Positions 50,962 through 62,969 of a stretch of 64,000 bases of DNA are shown here, piece by piece. Under the pieces are notes generated by a model. The model saw only the letters and a list, made by a program, of their open reading frames with translations. It did not search any database and was not told the DNA's origin. How positions within the stretch are numbered: the stretch's first letter is position 1; each line of letters begins with the position of its first letter. The stretch covers positions 124,001 to 188,000 of the forward strand of contig CAMDAH010000003.1 in assembly GCA_945888625.1 (NCBI GenBank). Reading direction: 5' to 3'. This DNA is from Chryseobacterium gleum (GTDB lineage Bacteria > Bacteroidota > Bacteroidia > Flavobacteriales_D > Crocinitomicaceae). Position numbers and translations under genes: made by a program.

Positions 50962-51750
50962 ATGAGACGAATTAATTTTTCAATTCTTGCGATTGTTTTA
51001 CTCTTCGTGTTTTCGAATTGTTCGGACTATAATGTCCTAATTAAAGGAGATGACTACGAGGCTAAATTTGATGCGGCAAATGATTTTTTTGAAGATAAAA
51101 AGTATGATCGTTGCATCGTGCTATACGAGCAAGTATACCAACATGCGCCCAAAACTGATCAGGGTGAAGTTTCGTATTATCGCCTCGCTAAAAGTTATTA
51201 TTTATTGGAAGATTATTACATGGCAGGTTATTATTTTAGTGCCTACACTCAACGGTTTCCTTACAGCTTAAAAAATGAAGAAGCGCTTTTTTTGTCGGCA
51301 CTTTGTAGCGTGAAAAATTCTCCCAATTGGTCTTTAGATCAAACGGAAACACTAATAGCAATTAATAATGTACAAGATTTCGTGGATAAGTACCCAGAAT
51401 CGAGTTTAATCGATTCATGCAATCGCGTAATTGATCGCTTGCGCTTTAAATTAGAATTAAAAGATTACAACAAAGTGCTTTTGTATGCTAAGACAGAAAA
51501 TTTTCGTTCTGCAATTACTGCAGCAGACCTATTTCTAAATGCCTATCCTCGTTCAATTTATTGCGAACAAATAAACTATTTGGCTATTACTAATAACCTA
51601 CAGTTAGCAAATAATAGCATCGAAAGTAAAAAAAACGATAGAATAGACCAAACTATTGAAAGATATCGTAACTTTGTAGCTACTTATCCGAATTCTATTT
51701 ATTTAAAAGAACTAAATCAATTAAATTCAAAAATTTCATCTTCACATTAA
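50962..51750 (+). CDS. bamD: Outer membrane protein assembly factor BamD
   Basis: 262 residues. Lipobox VFSNC with Cys20, then SDYNVLIKGDDY and TPR-type helices (about 33-255) containing YDRCIVLYEQVYQHAP, SYYRLAKSYYLLEDYYMAGYYFSAYTQRFP and later repeats. It is the lipoprotein subunit of the BAM complex, which inserts beta-barrels in the outer membrane. It begins directly after the M23 stop and is followed by the omega-like subunit, coaBC, porD and recN, a neighbourhood conserved in Bacteroidota. Confidence 0.92.
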   Translation: MRRINFSILAIVLLFVFSNCSDYNVLIKGDDYEAKFDAANDFFEDKKYDRCIVLYEQVYQHAPKTDQGEVSYYRLAKSYYLLEDYYMAGYYFSAYTQRFPYSLKNEEALFLSALCSVKNSPNWSLDQTETLIAINNVQDFVDKYPESSLIDSCNRVIDRLRFKLELKDYNKVLLYAKTENFRSAITAADLFLNAYPRSIYCEQINYLAITNNLQLANNSIESKKNDRIDQTIERYRNFVATYPNSIYLKELNQLNSKISSSH

Positions 51751-51772
51751 GTACTGATTAAAAGTCAAAAAT

Positions 51773-52096
51773 ATGAGCCAAAAAATCACTAACGCAGAAA
51801 AATCAACTATAACGCGTGATACCGTTTTAATCGAAGAAAAAACGGGTAATATTTACAAATCACTAGTTGCAATTGCCAAGCGTTCAAATCAAATTAGTAC
51901 AGAAATTAAAGAAGAGCTAACGCAGAAATTGCAAGAGTTTGCTACTTCAACTGATAACCTTGAAGAGGTTTTTGAGAATAGAGAACAAATTGAAATTTCA
52001 AAGCATTACGAAAAAATGCCTAAAGCAACATCCTTAGCTACGCAAGAATTTTTAGAGGATAGGATTTACATGCGAATGCCAGAATCGGAAAACTAA
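51773..52096 (+). CDS. rpoZ: RNA polymerase omega-like subunit (Bacteroidota type)
   Basis: 107 residues. The central segment LVAIAKRSNQIS (51-62), followed by EIKEELTQKLQEFA and FENREQIEISKHYEKMPK, matches the omega-like protein of Flavobacteriia, related to the RpoZ MxxR fold. It should help assemble and stabilise the beta-prime subunit. It lies 22 nt after bamD and 1 nt before coaBC, within the conserved cluster. Confidence 0.85.
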   Translation: MSQKITNAEKSTITRDTVLIEEKTGNIYKSLVAIAKRSNQISTEIKEELTQKLQEFATSTDNLEEVFENREQIEISKHYEKMPKATSLATQEFLEDRIYMRMPESEN

Positions 52097-52097
52097 C

Positions 52098-53285
52098 ATG
52101 CGCATTATCGTAGGAATCAGTGGCGGTATCGCTGCATATAAAATTCCGTTTTTAATACGATTACTCAAAAAAAGTGGTGCTCAAGTCAAATGTATTATGA
52201 CACCAAACTCAGTCGATTTCATAAGTCCATTGGTACTAGCTACCTTATCAAACGAATCAGTAGGCATTGAATTTTGGAACAAAGAAACTGGCGCGTGGAA
52301 TAATCACGTAGCATACGGAGAATGGGCAGATCTGCTCGTTATTGCTCCAGCAACAGCAAATATGATTTCTAAAATGGCCAATGGTGTGTGTGATAACTTA
52401 TTGCTAGCAACCTATTTATCCATGCGAAATAAAACACTTGTAGTCCCCGCCATGGATTTGGACATGTACAAGCACCCTTCTTTTTTAAGGAATCTCGATC
52501 AAATAAGTAAGGATGGTGTAGCAATTTTACCGGCAACCACGGGAGAGTTAGCAAGTGGTCTTTTCGGTGAAGGAAGAATGGCAGAACCAGAAAGCATTTT
52601 TGCTGCTATTCAAAAAACACTTAATATAGAGCTCCAATTAGCCAACAAAACAGTACTCATAACCGCAGGTCCAACACATGAAGCACTTGATCCTGTGCGT
52701 TTTATTTCTAATAAATCGTCTGGGAAAATGGGTTTTGCCTTGGCGGAAAGAGCTTTAGAATTAGGTGCAAAAGTAATTTTGATTTGTGGACCAACAAATT
52801 GCGTTTTAACACACGATTCGCTTGATATTATTTCTGTTACTACTGCAGATGAAATGTTCTCGGCAGTTCAAGAACATTGGTCCCTGTGTGACGTAGGCGT
52901 TTTTTCTGCAGCCGTAGCGGATTACAAACCCATAACTGTTGCCGACCAGAAAATTAAGAAAGTAGGAACAGCGTTTCACGTTGAATTCATCAAGAATCCA
53001 GATATTGTAAGCTGGGCAGGTCTTCACAAAACAGCTAAGCAAATCACGATTGGTTTTGCTTTAGAAACAAACAATGAACAAGAGCATGCTCTTGATAAAT
53101 TGTCAGATAAAAAGATGGATATTATTATTTTAAATTCCTTAAATGAAAATGGAGCTGGTTTTGAAAAGGATACCAACAAAATTACTATCTTCGACTCCAA
53201 AGGAAATGTTAAAGGGTTTGATTTAAAACCAAAAACAGCAGTAGCCAAGGATATTTATGATTATTTAAACGATTACCTAAAATGA
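52098..53285 (+). CDS. coaBC: Bifunctional phosphopantothenoylcysteine decarboxylase / phosphopantothenate-cysteine ligase
   Basis: 395 residues. The CoaC flavoprotein half (1-180) has [10 protein letters not shown] (5-14), the [24 protein letters not shown] block with the catalytic His, and PAMDLDMY, where many bacteria have PAMN. The CoaB half (about 185-395) has [28 protein letters not shown] and SAAVADYKP. It makes 4'-phosphopantetheine for coenzyme A in two steps. The stop overlaps the porD start (ATGA). Confidence 0.94.
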   Translation: MRIIVGISGGIAAYKIPFLIRLLKKSGAQVKCIMTPNSVDFISPLVLATLSNESVGIEFWNKETGAWNNHVAYGEWADLLVIAPATANMISKMANGVCDNLLLATYLSMRNKTLVVPAMDLDMYKHPSFLRNLDQISKDGVAILPATTGELASGLFGEGRMAEPESIFAAIQKTLNIELQLANKTVLITAGPTHEALDPVRFISNKSSGKMGFALAERALELGAKVILICGPTNCVLTHDSLDIISVTTADEMFSAVQEHWSLCDVGVFSAAVADYKPITVADQKIKKVGTAFHVEFIKNPDIVSWAGLHKTAKQITIGFALETNNEQEHALDKLSDKKMDIIILNSLNENGAGFEKDTNKITIFDSKGNVKGFDLKPKTAVAKDIYDYLNDYLK

Positions 53286-54184
53286 AATACTACCTTCTGT
53301 CTTTATTACTAATGCTAAGCTTAGCTTCAAAATCACAGGAACTTAATTGTCAAGTTAGCATTATTACCGACGCCAAATTGGAAATAAATAGCACCGAACA
53401 AGATGCCTTGACTCAATTAAAGCAAATCGTAACCGATTTAATGAATAATACCCAATGGACGAAAGATAACTTTAAAACTGAAGAACGATTAAATGTTAAT
53501 ATTCAACTCCAAATTAATAAAATCCCAAGTCCTGGCGTTTTTGGAGGCTCGCTACAAATCCAAACAACAAGACCTGCTTTTAATACGAATTACAATACAC
53601 TACTCATGAATTACCAGGACGATGACATTACTTTCGCATTTTCTCGTAATGCCATGATTATTTACGCGCCTAATCAATTTCGCGATAACTTATCTTCTAT
53701 TTTAGCTTATTATGCCTATTTTGTTTTAGGAATGGATTACGATTCCTTTTCTTTAAAAGGGGGAACACCTTATTTTATTGAAGCACAGCAAATAGTTAGT
53801 AATGCACAAAACGCGGGCGGCACGGGTTGGAAATCCAATGAACAAGGAAAAAGAAATCGTTTTTGGCTTGTTGATAATATACTACAAGCGGCCTACGAAC
53901 CTTTGAGAGAATGTAATTATTACTATCATCGAAACGGAATTGACAAGCTCAATGAAGACAAGTTGAAGGGAAGAAAAGCCATGTACGAAGCATTAGTAAA
54001 ATTAACTCCTGTTGCGCAAGCAAGACCAAATTCGTTAAATGTGTTAACCTTCCTCAATGCGAAGTCAACTGAAATTAAAAATATATTATTTGATGCCGAA
54101 TTGAAGGAAAAGAACGAATTCGTTAACTTATTAAAAAAATTAGATCCTGCAAATACTTCCAAATACGTAGAAATTCTAAATTAA
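53282..54184 (+). CDS. porD: DUF4835 family protein (PorD-like, type IX secretion)
   Basis: 300 residues. Signal peptide about 1-18 (ASKSQ). The family start QELNCQVSI is followed by FGGSLQIQTTRPAFNT, YAYFVLGMDYDSFSLKGG and GWKSNEQGKRNRFWL. DUF4835 corresponds to PorD, needed for T9SS function in Porphyromonas; its molecular role is unclear. It fits the presence of at least five T9SS cargo genes here. It is coupled to coaBC (ATGA) and abuts recN. Confidence 0.87.
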   Translation: MKYYLLSLLLMLSLASKSQELNCQVSIITDAKLEINSTEQDALTQLKQIVTDLMNNTQWTKDNFKTEERLNVNIQLQINKIPSPGVFGGSLQIQTTRPAFNTNYNTLLMNYQDDDITFAFSRNAMIIYAPNQFRDNLSSILAYYAYFVLGMDYDSFSLKGGTPYFIEAQQIVSNAQNAGGTGWKSNEQGKRNRFWLVDNILQAAYEPLRECNYYYHRNGIDKLNEDKLKGRKAMYEALVKLTPVAQARPNSLNVLTFLNAKSTEIKNILFDAELKEKNEFVNLLKKLDPANTSKYVEILN

Positions 54185-55828
54185 ATGCTTCAACTGCTTC
54201 GTATCGATAATTTTGTGTTGATCGATCGGGTAGAATTGTCACTCGATTCGGGGTTTACTGTGATTACGGGAGAAACAGGTTCCGGAAAATCAATTTTGTT
54301 AAATGCAATAAATTTACTCCTCGGTGAGCGAGCTGACTTTACTGTTATCGGAAAAAAAAGCAATAAGTCTTTTGTAGAAGCTTTATTCGATATGGAAGAG
54401 CGATTTGAAGTGTTTTTTCTAAAAAATGATTTAGATCAAATGCCAACGATAACCGTGCGTAGAGAAATTGTTAAAGATGGAAAATCGAGGGCGTTTATAA
54501 ACGACACCCCTGTTCAGTTAAGTATTTTGAAGGAACTAACCTCGTTGCTTTTATCTGTCAACTCTCAATTTAATACGTATGATTTAAGGTCGTCGCAATA
54601 CCAAATAGAATTGTTCGACGATATGGCGGATACCAGCACACTAAGAATGAATTACACCAAAGAATACCACAGTTGGAAGTCAACGAGTAACACCATTCAA
54701 AAATTAGAGGAAAAACGAAGAGAGCAAGACCTACAAAATGACTACAATTTGTATTTATTGGAGGAGTTAGGTCAATTGGAGCTAAACAACACCGATTTTG
54801 CAGCATACGAATTGATATTGAACCGCATGGAAAATGCTGATTTAATTCGTGAATTAGCACTTGAGATTACTAACTTCTCTGAAGAAAATGGTGTTTATAC
54901 GATTATGAATTCGGTCGTTAGCAAGATTGAAAAAATAAGTGGAGTAGACCCTAAAATGCGACAAGTTCAAAGTCAATTAAAAGCGATACTTTCCGAACTT
55001 AAAGAGGTTATAAATGATGCGCAATACTTGACTGACGATACCGAATCAAATCCAGCCGAACTCCAAACCATATTAAAGCGAGTTGATGAGTACAATCGCC
55101 AATTAAATAAACATCGTTTTACCAGCCAACAACAGTTAACTGAATTATGGGAAACGCTAAAAAATGCGAATCAGCACAACGAAGCGTTAGGGGAGGAGAT
55201 TGCCAGCTTGATTAAAGAAAACGCAAAAAAAGAGTTGGAATTACACAATGCTGCCGATAACTTACACAAAAAAAGAAGTGCAGCGGCACAAGTTATAGAA
55301 AAAGAATTGACTCTTATTTTATCTGATTTAAAGCTAAAAGAAACGAAACTTACCTTTGAACTATATCCTTCAACAACCCTAAAAGAAAATGGAGGTTCAG
55401 ACCTTAACATGTTATTTAGCGCAAATAAAGGAATGGTCCTGGTACCAATTGAAAAAGCAGCGAGTGGTGGTGAAATGTCGAGAGTTATGTTAGCACTGCA
55501 AAAAATAATTTCTGAAAAAAGAAAATTACCAACGATATTATTTGATGAGATTGACACCGGGGTTTCTGGTGATGTGGCAGAAAAAATTGGCGTGTTACTT
55601 CGTTCGATGGGTAAAAATAGGCAGTTAATCGCTATTACGCATTTACCTCAAGTTTCCGCGAAAGCTAATCATCATGTCAAAGTGGAAAAAGATAATCAAG
55701 GTCTTGCAACGCAAACACAAGTCAGAAAACTCCCAGAAAATGAAATTGTTGTTGAAATTGCTCGACTAATGAGTGGCGAGGTGATAACTACGGAAGCCAT
55801 CTTAGCAGCGAAAAATCTAATGAACTAA
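54185..55828 (+). CDS. recN: DNA repair protein RecN
   Basis: 547 residues. An SMC-like ATPase with Walker A GETGSGKS (29-36), a long coiled-coil region (about 155-370), the ABC signature ASGGEMSRVMLA and Walker B LPTILFDEIDTGVSGD, followed by the His switch ITHLPQV. It acts in double-strand break repair by recombination. It begins immediately after porD and overlaps the GSCFA gene by 1 nt (TAATG). Confidence 0.95.
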   Translation: MLQLLRIDNFVLIDRVELSLDSGFTVITGETGSGKSILLNAINLLLGERADFTVIGKKSNKSFVEALFDMEERFEVFFLKNDLDQMPTITVRREIVKDGKSRAFINDTPVQLSILKELTSLLLSVNSQFNTYDLRSSQYQIELFDDMADTSTLRMNYTKEYHSWKSTSNTIQKLEEKRREQDLQNDYNLYLLEELGQLELNNTDFAAYELILNRMENADLIRELALEITNFSEENGVYTIMNSVVSKIEKISGVDPKMRQVQSQLKAILSELKEVINDAQYLTDDTESNPAELQTILKRVDEYNRQLNKHRFTSQQQLTELWETLKNANQHNEALGEEIASLIKENAKKELELHNAADNLHKKRSAAAQVIEKELTLILSDLKLKETKLTFELYPSTTLKENGGSDLNMLFSANKGMVLVPIEKAASGGEMSRVMLALQKIISEKRKLPTILFDEIDTGVSGDVAEKIGVLLRSMGKNRQLIAITHLPQVSAKANHHVKVEKDNQGLATQTQVRKLPENEIVVEIARLMSGEVITTEAILAAKNLMN

Positions 55829-56775
55829 TGCAGATCAATCGTTTTATGCTATCGTTCGAAATACCTAAGTCGGAACGAGAAATTGATTTTACTGATGCTA
55901 TTCTGCTAATAGGTTCTTGCTTTTCAAATGAAATAGGTGAACAGTTTGTTCAATCAGGATTTAACGCTTACACGAATCCTTTTGGTATCGCATATAATCC
56001 ATTATCAATTGCAAATCAATTAGTTAAATCTATTGACTTAACTTCAAGTTGTAGTATTTTTTCTTCTAAGGGGAAGTATTTAGATTGGGAAAGTGCGGGT
56101 ATTTATGTTGCAAATACCAAAGAAGATTTACAAGTAAGACTAGTCGAAACACGTCAACTTTTACATGATAAAATTATCGCTGCTTCGTGTTTGTTCATCA
56201 CACTCGGAAGTGCATATGCCTACCGATTAAAGGAGAATAATAGGGTTGTTGCCAATTGTCACAAACAACCTGCTTATCTTTTTACGAAAGAATTACTTGA
56301 GTTCGAAGTGATGAAGGATACTTGGGTGGAAACTATTCAAAAAATTAAACGCCTCAATCCTAACATTACAATTTGTTTTACCGTGAGTCCAGTGCGACAC
56401 GTTAAAGACGGTATCATCGAAAATAACAGGAGTAAAGCGCGACTTTTTGAATTAATTTCTTACTTAGAAGCGATTGAAAAAATAACCTATTTTCCTTCTT
56501 ATGAAATAGTTGTCGATGAATTAAGGGATTATCGTTTTTACAAAGCAGATACTATTCACCCGAGTAGTGAGGCCATCCAATATGTTTGGGAGCGCTTTAG
56601 TCAGGCCTATTTTTCACCATCTACCATTGAATTGCTATCGAAAGTGCAAGCAATAAGGAAAGCAGAACAACATCGATTTTTAGCTGCTGACAGTACCGAG
56701 TCATTAATTCACATGGAGGAAACCAAGCGTAAAAAGGAGGAGCTTTCTAAGCTCAATCCAAGTATTATCTGGTAA
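55828..56775 (+). CDS. GSCFA domain protein (SGNH-like)
   Basis: 315 residues. The naming motif is IGSCFSNEIGEQF (27-40), followed by NPFGIAYNPLSIA, FITLGSAYAYRL and FTVSPVRHVKDG; a late DTIHPSSEA carries a probable catalytic Asp-His. The GSCFA family is related to GDSL/SGNH esterases and acyltransferases; the substrate is unknown. It is the last gene of the recN run and ends 4 nt before the convergent HD-domain gene. Confidence 0.88.
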   Translation: MQINRFMLSFEIPKSEREIDFTDAILLIGSCFSNEIGEQFVQSGFNAYTNPFGIAYNPLSIANQLVKSIDLTSSCSIFSSKGKYLDWESAGIYVANTKEDLQVRLVETRQLLHDKIIAASCLFITLGSAYAYRLKENNRVVANCHKQPAYLFTKELLEFEVMKDTWVETIQKIKRLNPNITICFTVSPVRHVKDGIIENNRSKARLFELISYLEAIEKITYFPSYEIVVDELRDYRFYKADTIHPSSEAIQYVWERFSQAYFSPSTIELLSKVQAIRKAEQHRFLAADSTESLIHMEETKRKKEELSKLNPSIIW

Positions 56776-56779
56776 AATA

Positions 56780-57424
56780 TCAAGCCATATCCCATTCAGT
56801 CATAAATTCTTGAATAAAGTGCTTCATTACTGCATGTCTATGCAGAGCAATATCTTTGGCGCTATTGGTTTCCATTCGATCTTTTAATAGAAATAATTTT
56901 TCATGGAAATGGTTGATGGTGTGACTCCTATTTAACAAATATTCTTCCTTGCTTCGATGCATAGTTGGTTCCATGTCGGGAACATACAAAGGACTGTTTA
57001 TGCTGCCGCCAAAAGCAAAAGCACGCGCAATACCAATGGCACCAATGGCATCTAAACGATCAGCGTCTCGAACAATAGCTAATTCTATGCTGCCTTGAAT
57101 ATCTTGAACTTGCGCTCCCTTAAATGAAATTTTTGAAACCAATACGGCTACTTTATCGGCAAGGTCAGTACTTGCACCAAATGAAAGTAAAACAGATTTT
57201 GCTGTCTCAGCGCCTAATTCAAAGTTGCCTCCGTTGTATTTGTGATCGGAAATGTCATGAAGTAACGCCGCCAATTCAACTAAAAGTCGATCTCCTCCTT
57301 CTTTTTTTTGAAGATGAACTGCCATTTTCCAAACACGTTCAATATGTTGCCAATCGTGACTTCCTTCGACGTTTACAAAAAGGGACTTAACGTGTTCTTT
57401 AACTTGCTGAATCAGCGTCTCCAA
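56780..57424 (-). CDS. HD domain phosphohydrolase
   Basis: 214 residues. Metal-binding residues of the HD fold are visible: His in SHDWQHIERVW (22-32), His-Asp in ALLHDISDHKYN (about 49-60) and the late Asp in IVRDADRLDAIGAIGIAR. It resembles the YedJ-like predicted phosphohydrolases; the substrate is unknown and nucleotides are likely. The T9SS gene upstream on the same strand lies 3 nt away. Confidence 0.87.
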   Translation of the reverse strand: METLIQQVKEHVKSLFVNVEGSHDWQHIERVWKMAVHLQKKEGGDRLLVELAALLHDISDHKYNGGNFELGAETAKSVLLSFGASTDLADKVAVLVSKISFKGAQVQDIQGSIELAIVRDADRLDAIGAIGIARAFAFGGSINSPLYVPDMEPTMHRSKEEYLLNRSHTINHFHEKLFLLKDRMETNSAKDIALHRHAVMKHFIQEFMTEWDMA

Positions 57425-57427
57425 TGA

Positions 57428-58237
57428 TTATTCCTTTATGAATTTCAATGTGATAATTTCGTTATTGCAATTTACGCGAGCATAATAAATACCAGGATTA
57501 AATTGACGAATATCGATGGCTGTCTGGTTAGAATTTAACATAAATTGACCCGTGCCTGAATAAATTGTAATTGCTTCAATCACCTGATTAGACGAAAAGT
57601 TTACGTTGTCCTTCGATGGATTCGGATAGCAATTTACAGCAGTTAATGGTTTAGGAGATGTTAGCTTGGTAACATCCTCTTTTCTAGCTTCTAAATCATT
57701 GAGATATAATTTAAATCCATCATATGTTTTTTGAACAAATGCAATGTAAATGGTCTGGTTGTCATAGCCCTCCTCACTTAAATCAACTTCTCTTGACGTC
57801 CATTCGAAATTTTCTTCAATAACAAAGCCTATAGTGTCGGTAAAACTGCTTAGCAAATTATCAGTTGTGGAAACTAAAACTAAGTAATCATCTGGAAATG
57901 ATGGATCATGTGAGCGCGCCTCCCAGCTAAAATAATTTCCAAAAGCGCCGAGTGGGATAGGGGGGCTTATCAACCACCGACTCGCCGTGTCCTGCGGCGT
58001 AAAAAAAGAGGTAGATGCAGCAACGGTGTCACTTAAATTTTCAGGGTCTGCGAGCGCAATCCAGGCAGAGGTGAATTCAGCCACAGCAAGAGCAGGCGTG
58101 TTCCCATCGTTATCAATTAAGGTAAAATTTGCTGGAATTCCGCCTTGAAAGTCTTCAAAAAAAACTACTGTTTGTGCTTTCGATGAAAAGCAAGAGATTA
58201 ACAATAAAAGTAGCGATAAAAAGCGCGTTAGTTTCAT
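57428..58237 (-). CDS. T9SS-exported protein with choice-of-anchor J-type domain
   Basis: 269 residues. Signal peptide about 1-21 (SSKAQ). VVFFEDFQGGIPANFTLID begins a MAM/jelly-roll-like choice-of-anchor J domain, with DTASRWLISPPI and FSWEARSHDP inside it. A short linker leads to the T9SS sorting domain (VNCYPNPSKDNVNFS ... PGIYYARV ... LKFIKE). It is secreted to the surface; the ligand is unknown. It lies between an HD hydrolase and DUF4268 with gaps of 3 and 15 nt. Confidence 0.83.
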   Translation of the reverse strand: MKLTRFLSLLLLLISCFSSKAQTVVFFEDFQGGIPANFTLIDNDGNTPALAVAEFTSAWIALADPENLSDTVAASTSFFTPQDTASRWLISPPIPLGAFGNYFSWEARSHDPSFPDDYLVLVSTTDNLLSSFTDTIGFVIEENFEWTSREVDLSEEGYDNQTIYIAFVQKTYDGFKLYLNDLEARKEDVTKLTSPKPLTAVNCYPNPSKDNVNFSSNQVIEAITIYSGTGQFMLNSNQTAIDIRQFNPGIYYARVNCNNEIITLKFIKE

Positions 58238-58252
58238 TTGATAAAATTACGT

Positions 58253-58717
58253 TTATTTGAGCAAATTTATGAGAATCTCTTTGAATTCCTGATAGAATTC
58301 GTCAAATGCAATTAATCTACTTTTAAAAAAATCATAGATGATTTGCCAATTTTCCTCCAGCAAATAATTTGTATTCTCCAAACGCCAGCTTATTTGATCA
58401 ATCAGCAAACCTTCTGCTGTTTTTATACCTTGGACCCAAGCACTAGGGTAATTCATTTTTGAATTGATTAATAGCTTCAACTCTTCCATTTGCTCCCAAA
58501 AAATGGCTCGAATACCTTCGTCTTTTAGTTGAATATCGAATTGTAGTGCAACAAAATCATTTTCGCAAACTAACCTTAAAAAAACGTGCTTGATATCCGT
58601 GGGGTAAGTTAGCCAGTTAATTCGTCGACCATTAAAGGAAGGAATAAACTTCATTTCATTTCTAAGTCCATTCCAAAATCGGATGTTCCATTCTTTCTTT
58701 GCTTCCTTAGAAAGCAT
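58253..58717 (-). CDS. DUF4268 domain protein
   Basis: 154 residues. FWNGLRNEM, RRINWLTYPTDIKHVFLRL and IRAIFWEQME are the DUF4268 signature. The domain also occurs at the C-terminus of some restriction-like and DNA-processing proteins; as a stand-alone protein its role is unknown. It lies 5 nt downstream of the transaldolase-like gene and is probably in its transcript. Confidence 0.82.
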   Translation of the reverse strand: MLSKEAKKEWNIRFWNGLRNEMKFIPSFNGRRINWLTYPTDIKHVFLRLVCENDFVALQFDIQLKDEGIRAIFWEQMEELKLLINSKMNYPSAWVQGIKTAEGLLIDQISWRLENTNYLLEENWQIIYDFFKSRLIAFDEFYQEFKEILINLLK

Positions 58718-58722
58718 ATGAT

Positions 58723-59379
58723 CTATTTATTTCCTTTTGCATAGTCGGCAAGAAATTGCTTTAGTCCCAAATCCGTTAAAGGATGATTAGCTAAGGCCTT
58801 TATAACACTAAGCGGACCCGTCATGACATCGGCGCCAATTTCAGCGCAATTTATGATGTGCATGGGATGACGAACCGATGCGGCGAGAATCTGGGTATCG
58901 TAGGCATAATTATCATAAATCAAACGAATCTGTGCGATTAATTCTAGTCCGTTGGTAGATACATCATCCAAGCGGCCGATAAAAGGAGACACATAAGTAG
59001 CTCCCGCTTTCGCAGCCAAAAGAGCTTGTCCAGCAGAAAAAATCAAGGTACAATTTGTTCTGATATCTTTCTCATAGAAATACTTAATCGCTTTTATTCC
59101 TTCGGGAATCATTGGGATTTTGACAACGATATTATGATGCAGCGCAGCTAATTCCTCGCCTTCTTTCACCATTCCTTTAAAGTCAGTAGCAATGACTTCC
59201 GCAGAAACTGGTCCATTAACAATTTTACAAATGTCTACGTAGTGTTGCAGAATCTTCTTTTTCCCTGTAATGCCCTCTTTTGCCATCAGGGAAGGATTTG
59301 TAGTGACACCATCCAAGACACCAAGGTCGTTTGCTTCCTTAATGTCATTTAAATTTGCTGTATCTATAAAAAATTGCAT
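58723..59379 (-). CDS. fsa: Transaldolase / fructose-6-phosphate aldolase
   Basis: 218 residues, the short transaldolase form. MQFFIDTANLNDIKEA and GVTTNPSLMAKEG open it; the Schiff-base Lys87 lies in IVVKIPM; NCTLIFSAGQALLAAKAGA, SPFIGRLDD and AASVRHPMH follow. The same family contains true transaldolases of the pentose phosphate pathway (TalC), and sequence alone does not separate these from fructose-6-phosphate aldolase. It lies 10 nt after yidC on the same strand. Confidence 0.9.
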   Translation of the reverse strand: MQFFIDTANLNDIKEANDLGVLDGVTTNPSLMAKEGITGKKKILQHYVDICKIVNGPVSAEVIATDFKGMVKEGEELAALHHNIVVKIPMIPEGIKAIKYFYEKDIRTNCTLIFSAGQALLAAKAGATYVSPFIGRLDDVSTNGLELIAQIRLIYDNYAYDTQILAASVRHPMHIINCAEIGADVMTGPLSVIKALANHPLTDLGLKQFLADYAKGNK

Positions 59380-59389
59380 AGTATAAATT

Positions 59390-61254
59390 TTATCGTTTTT
59401 TGTTTTTAAGCACTTCCTGCTGCTGTTTTTGCATTTCCTCCAACTTCAATTGAAATCGCGACTTTTTCTTTTCTTTTGGATTGGCGCTTGCCTTTGCTTT
59501 ACGCAGGGCCATTTTCTCTTTTAGCTTATCTTCATTAACAAAAAACTTTTTGATTGCAACCATTAAAAGAATAGAAACCAAGGTCGATATGAAGTAATAA
59601 TAACTAAGACCGGAGGAGTAATTATTAAAAAAGAAAATCATCATGAAAGGAAAAATATACATAATAACCTTCATATTAGGCATCCCCGGTGCTGTAGGTT
59701 GCTGCACATTCCCGCTATTCATGTACGTATACAAAAGGGTAGTACCTGCCATTAACAAGGTGAATAAACTAACGTGATCGCCATAGAACCAAATATTTAC
59801 TCCAAAATCCCAAATTGAGTCGAAAGAGGATAGGTCCTCTGCCCATAAAAATGATTTTTGTCTTAATTCAAAAGCAGCTGGAAAAAACCTAAATACAGCA
59901 AGAAGTATAGGCATTTGTATGAGCATTGGTACGCAACCGGCAAGCGGACTAGCCCCAGATTCTTTGTACAGCGCCATCATCTCCACCTGTTTTTTCATCG
60001 CATCCTCTTTATTCGGAAATTTTGCATTTAAGGCATCCACTTCCGGCTTTAAAATCTTCATTTTAACAGAAGATGCAAACATTTTCCATTGGATAGGCAT
60101 TAAAATGAGCTTTAATACAATGGTTAGAAATAAAATTGCCCATCCAATTGCCGAACCAGCAGAAATGATGGTACTAAAAATAGGTTGTACCGCGTACAAG
60201 TTGATCCAACGAAATAAACCCCAACCAAAATTGAGAATATCAGGATAACTGGCATTTGTAGCTGCTAATATGTTGTAATCATTAGGACCAAAATACCAGT
60301 CAAATTTTACTTTTTGTTCTGCGTTGAAAATTAGACTTAGGTTAGATGAATAATCCTTCAAATGTGAAAATTGCTTTTTATCGTCACTTTCGTAGGTACG
60401 CACATTTATACCCCCATTATTTTTCGAGAAACCTTTTTCAGGCTTAAGAATAGAAGAGAAATAACTTTGTTTGTAGGCAAGCCAATTGATATTATCTTCT
60501 GGATTGGTGAAATCACTTGACGTTTCGCTTAAATAAGAAAAACCATCTTTTTTGTATTCATAACAAATTGTGCTGACGCGTTGTTGCTCAGTAGCAAGTC
60601 GTTCTGTTTTTCTAAAGGCCGTTTTCCAACGAAATTTAATATTTTTCGATTCACTCGCATTAAAACCAATGAGTGCAATTTCGTGCTTTATTTCAAATCC
60701 TTTCTTACTTAAATCGTAAACGAATTGTATCGCTTTTGTTTGGCTTAACTTTAGTTCAAAAGTGAGGGATTCCGAATCTTTTCGCAGCAAAGAACAGGCA
60801 TAATTTGCAGTATAGATTTTCTTTCCATTAAAATTAAAATGTAACTCATTGGATCCATCGCCGCCTTTAAATAAACAAAGCGCATCCTTCTTTTTACCTA
60901 CATAATTTTTGTATGATAAGTAATTTTTTAAGTAAACGGCATTTATTTGTCCACCTCGGTCGGTCAATTCAATGCGCAATTGGTCATTTTCAATGGTGTA
61001 CAACTGCTCTTTACGAGAAACGTTTAAATACGCTTTCTTTGGAGTAGGGGTATTAGTATTAGACTTATCGTCTTTGGACGCCTGATTTACTTTTGGCGGC
61101 AATTTTTTCGCCTCTTTAGCTTCTTTTTTCTTCTCCGCTAATTCAATCCTTCGGTTGTCGGCGTCTATTTCATCCTGAGAAGGTTGGTTATATACTGAAA
61201 ATACAGTCAATACCAAACCAATTAAAAACAAACCAATTATTGTATTTCTATCCA

Positions 61255-61255
<1 letters not shown>
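59390..61255 (-). CDS. yidC: Membrane protein insertase YidC
   Basis: 621 residues. One N-terminal helix (about 5-20), a large periplasmic beta domain (about 75-345), then five helices of the conserved core: GWAILFLTIVLKLILMPI, GASPLAGCVPMLIQMPILLA, WFYGDHVSLFTLLMAG and MKVIMYIFPFMMIFFFNNY among them. The tail is strongly basic, as in ribosome-binding YidC. It inserts proteins in the inner membrane alone or with Sec. It overlaps the pyrG stop by 1 nt; the pyrG-yidC order is common in Bacteroidota. Confidence 0.96.
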
Positions 61256-62883
<1,628 letters not shown>

Positions 62884-62900
62884 TCAGTAACTAAGGGACC

Positions 62901-62908
62901 CAAAGATA
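62901..62908 (-). promoter_or_regulatory. -7 element (TATCTTTG) of pyrG
   Basis: Exact TAnnTTTG on the minus strand, 29 nt upstream of the pyrG ATG, giving a leader of about 20-25 nt starting near GGGTCCC. Bacterial pyrG genes can be regulated at the transcript start, but that is not shown here. Confidence 0.5.
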
Positions 62909-62969
62909 ATACATACCTTGCTATGTAGCGCTAAATTTTATCAACAAGTTTTCTCCTTTCGTTCCATTT

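Noticed and set aside
55171..55557. A 128-codon open frame antisense to recN.
   Set aside because: It lies fully inside recN, whose frame is conserved; the antisense frame has no recognisable domain and is a by-product of recN codon use.
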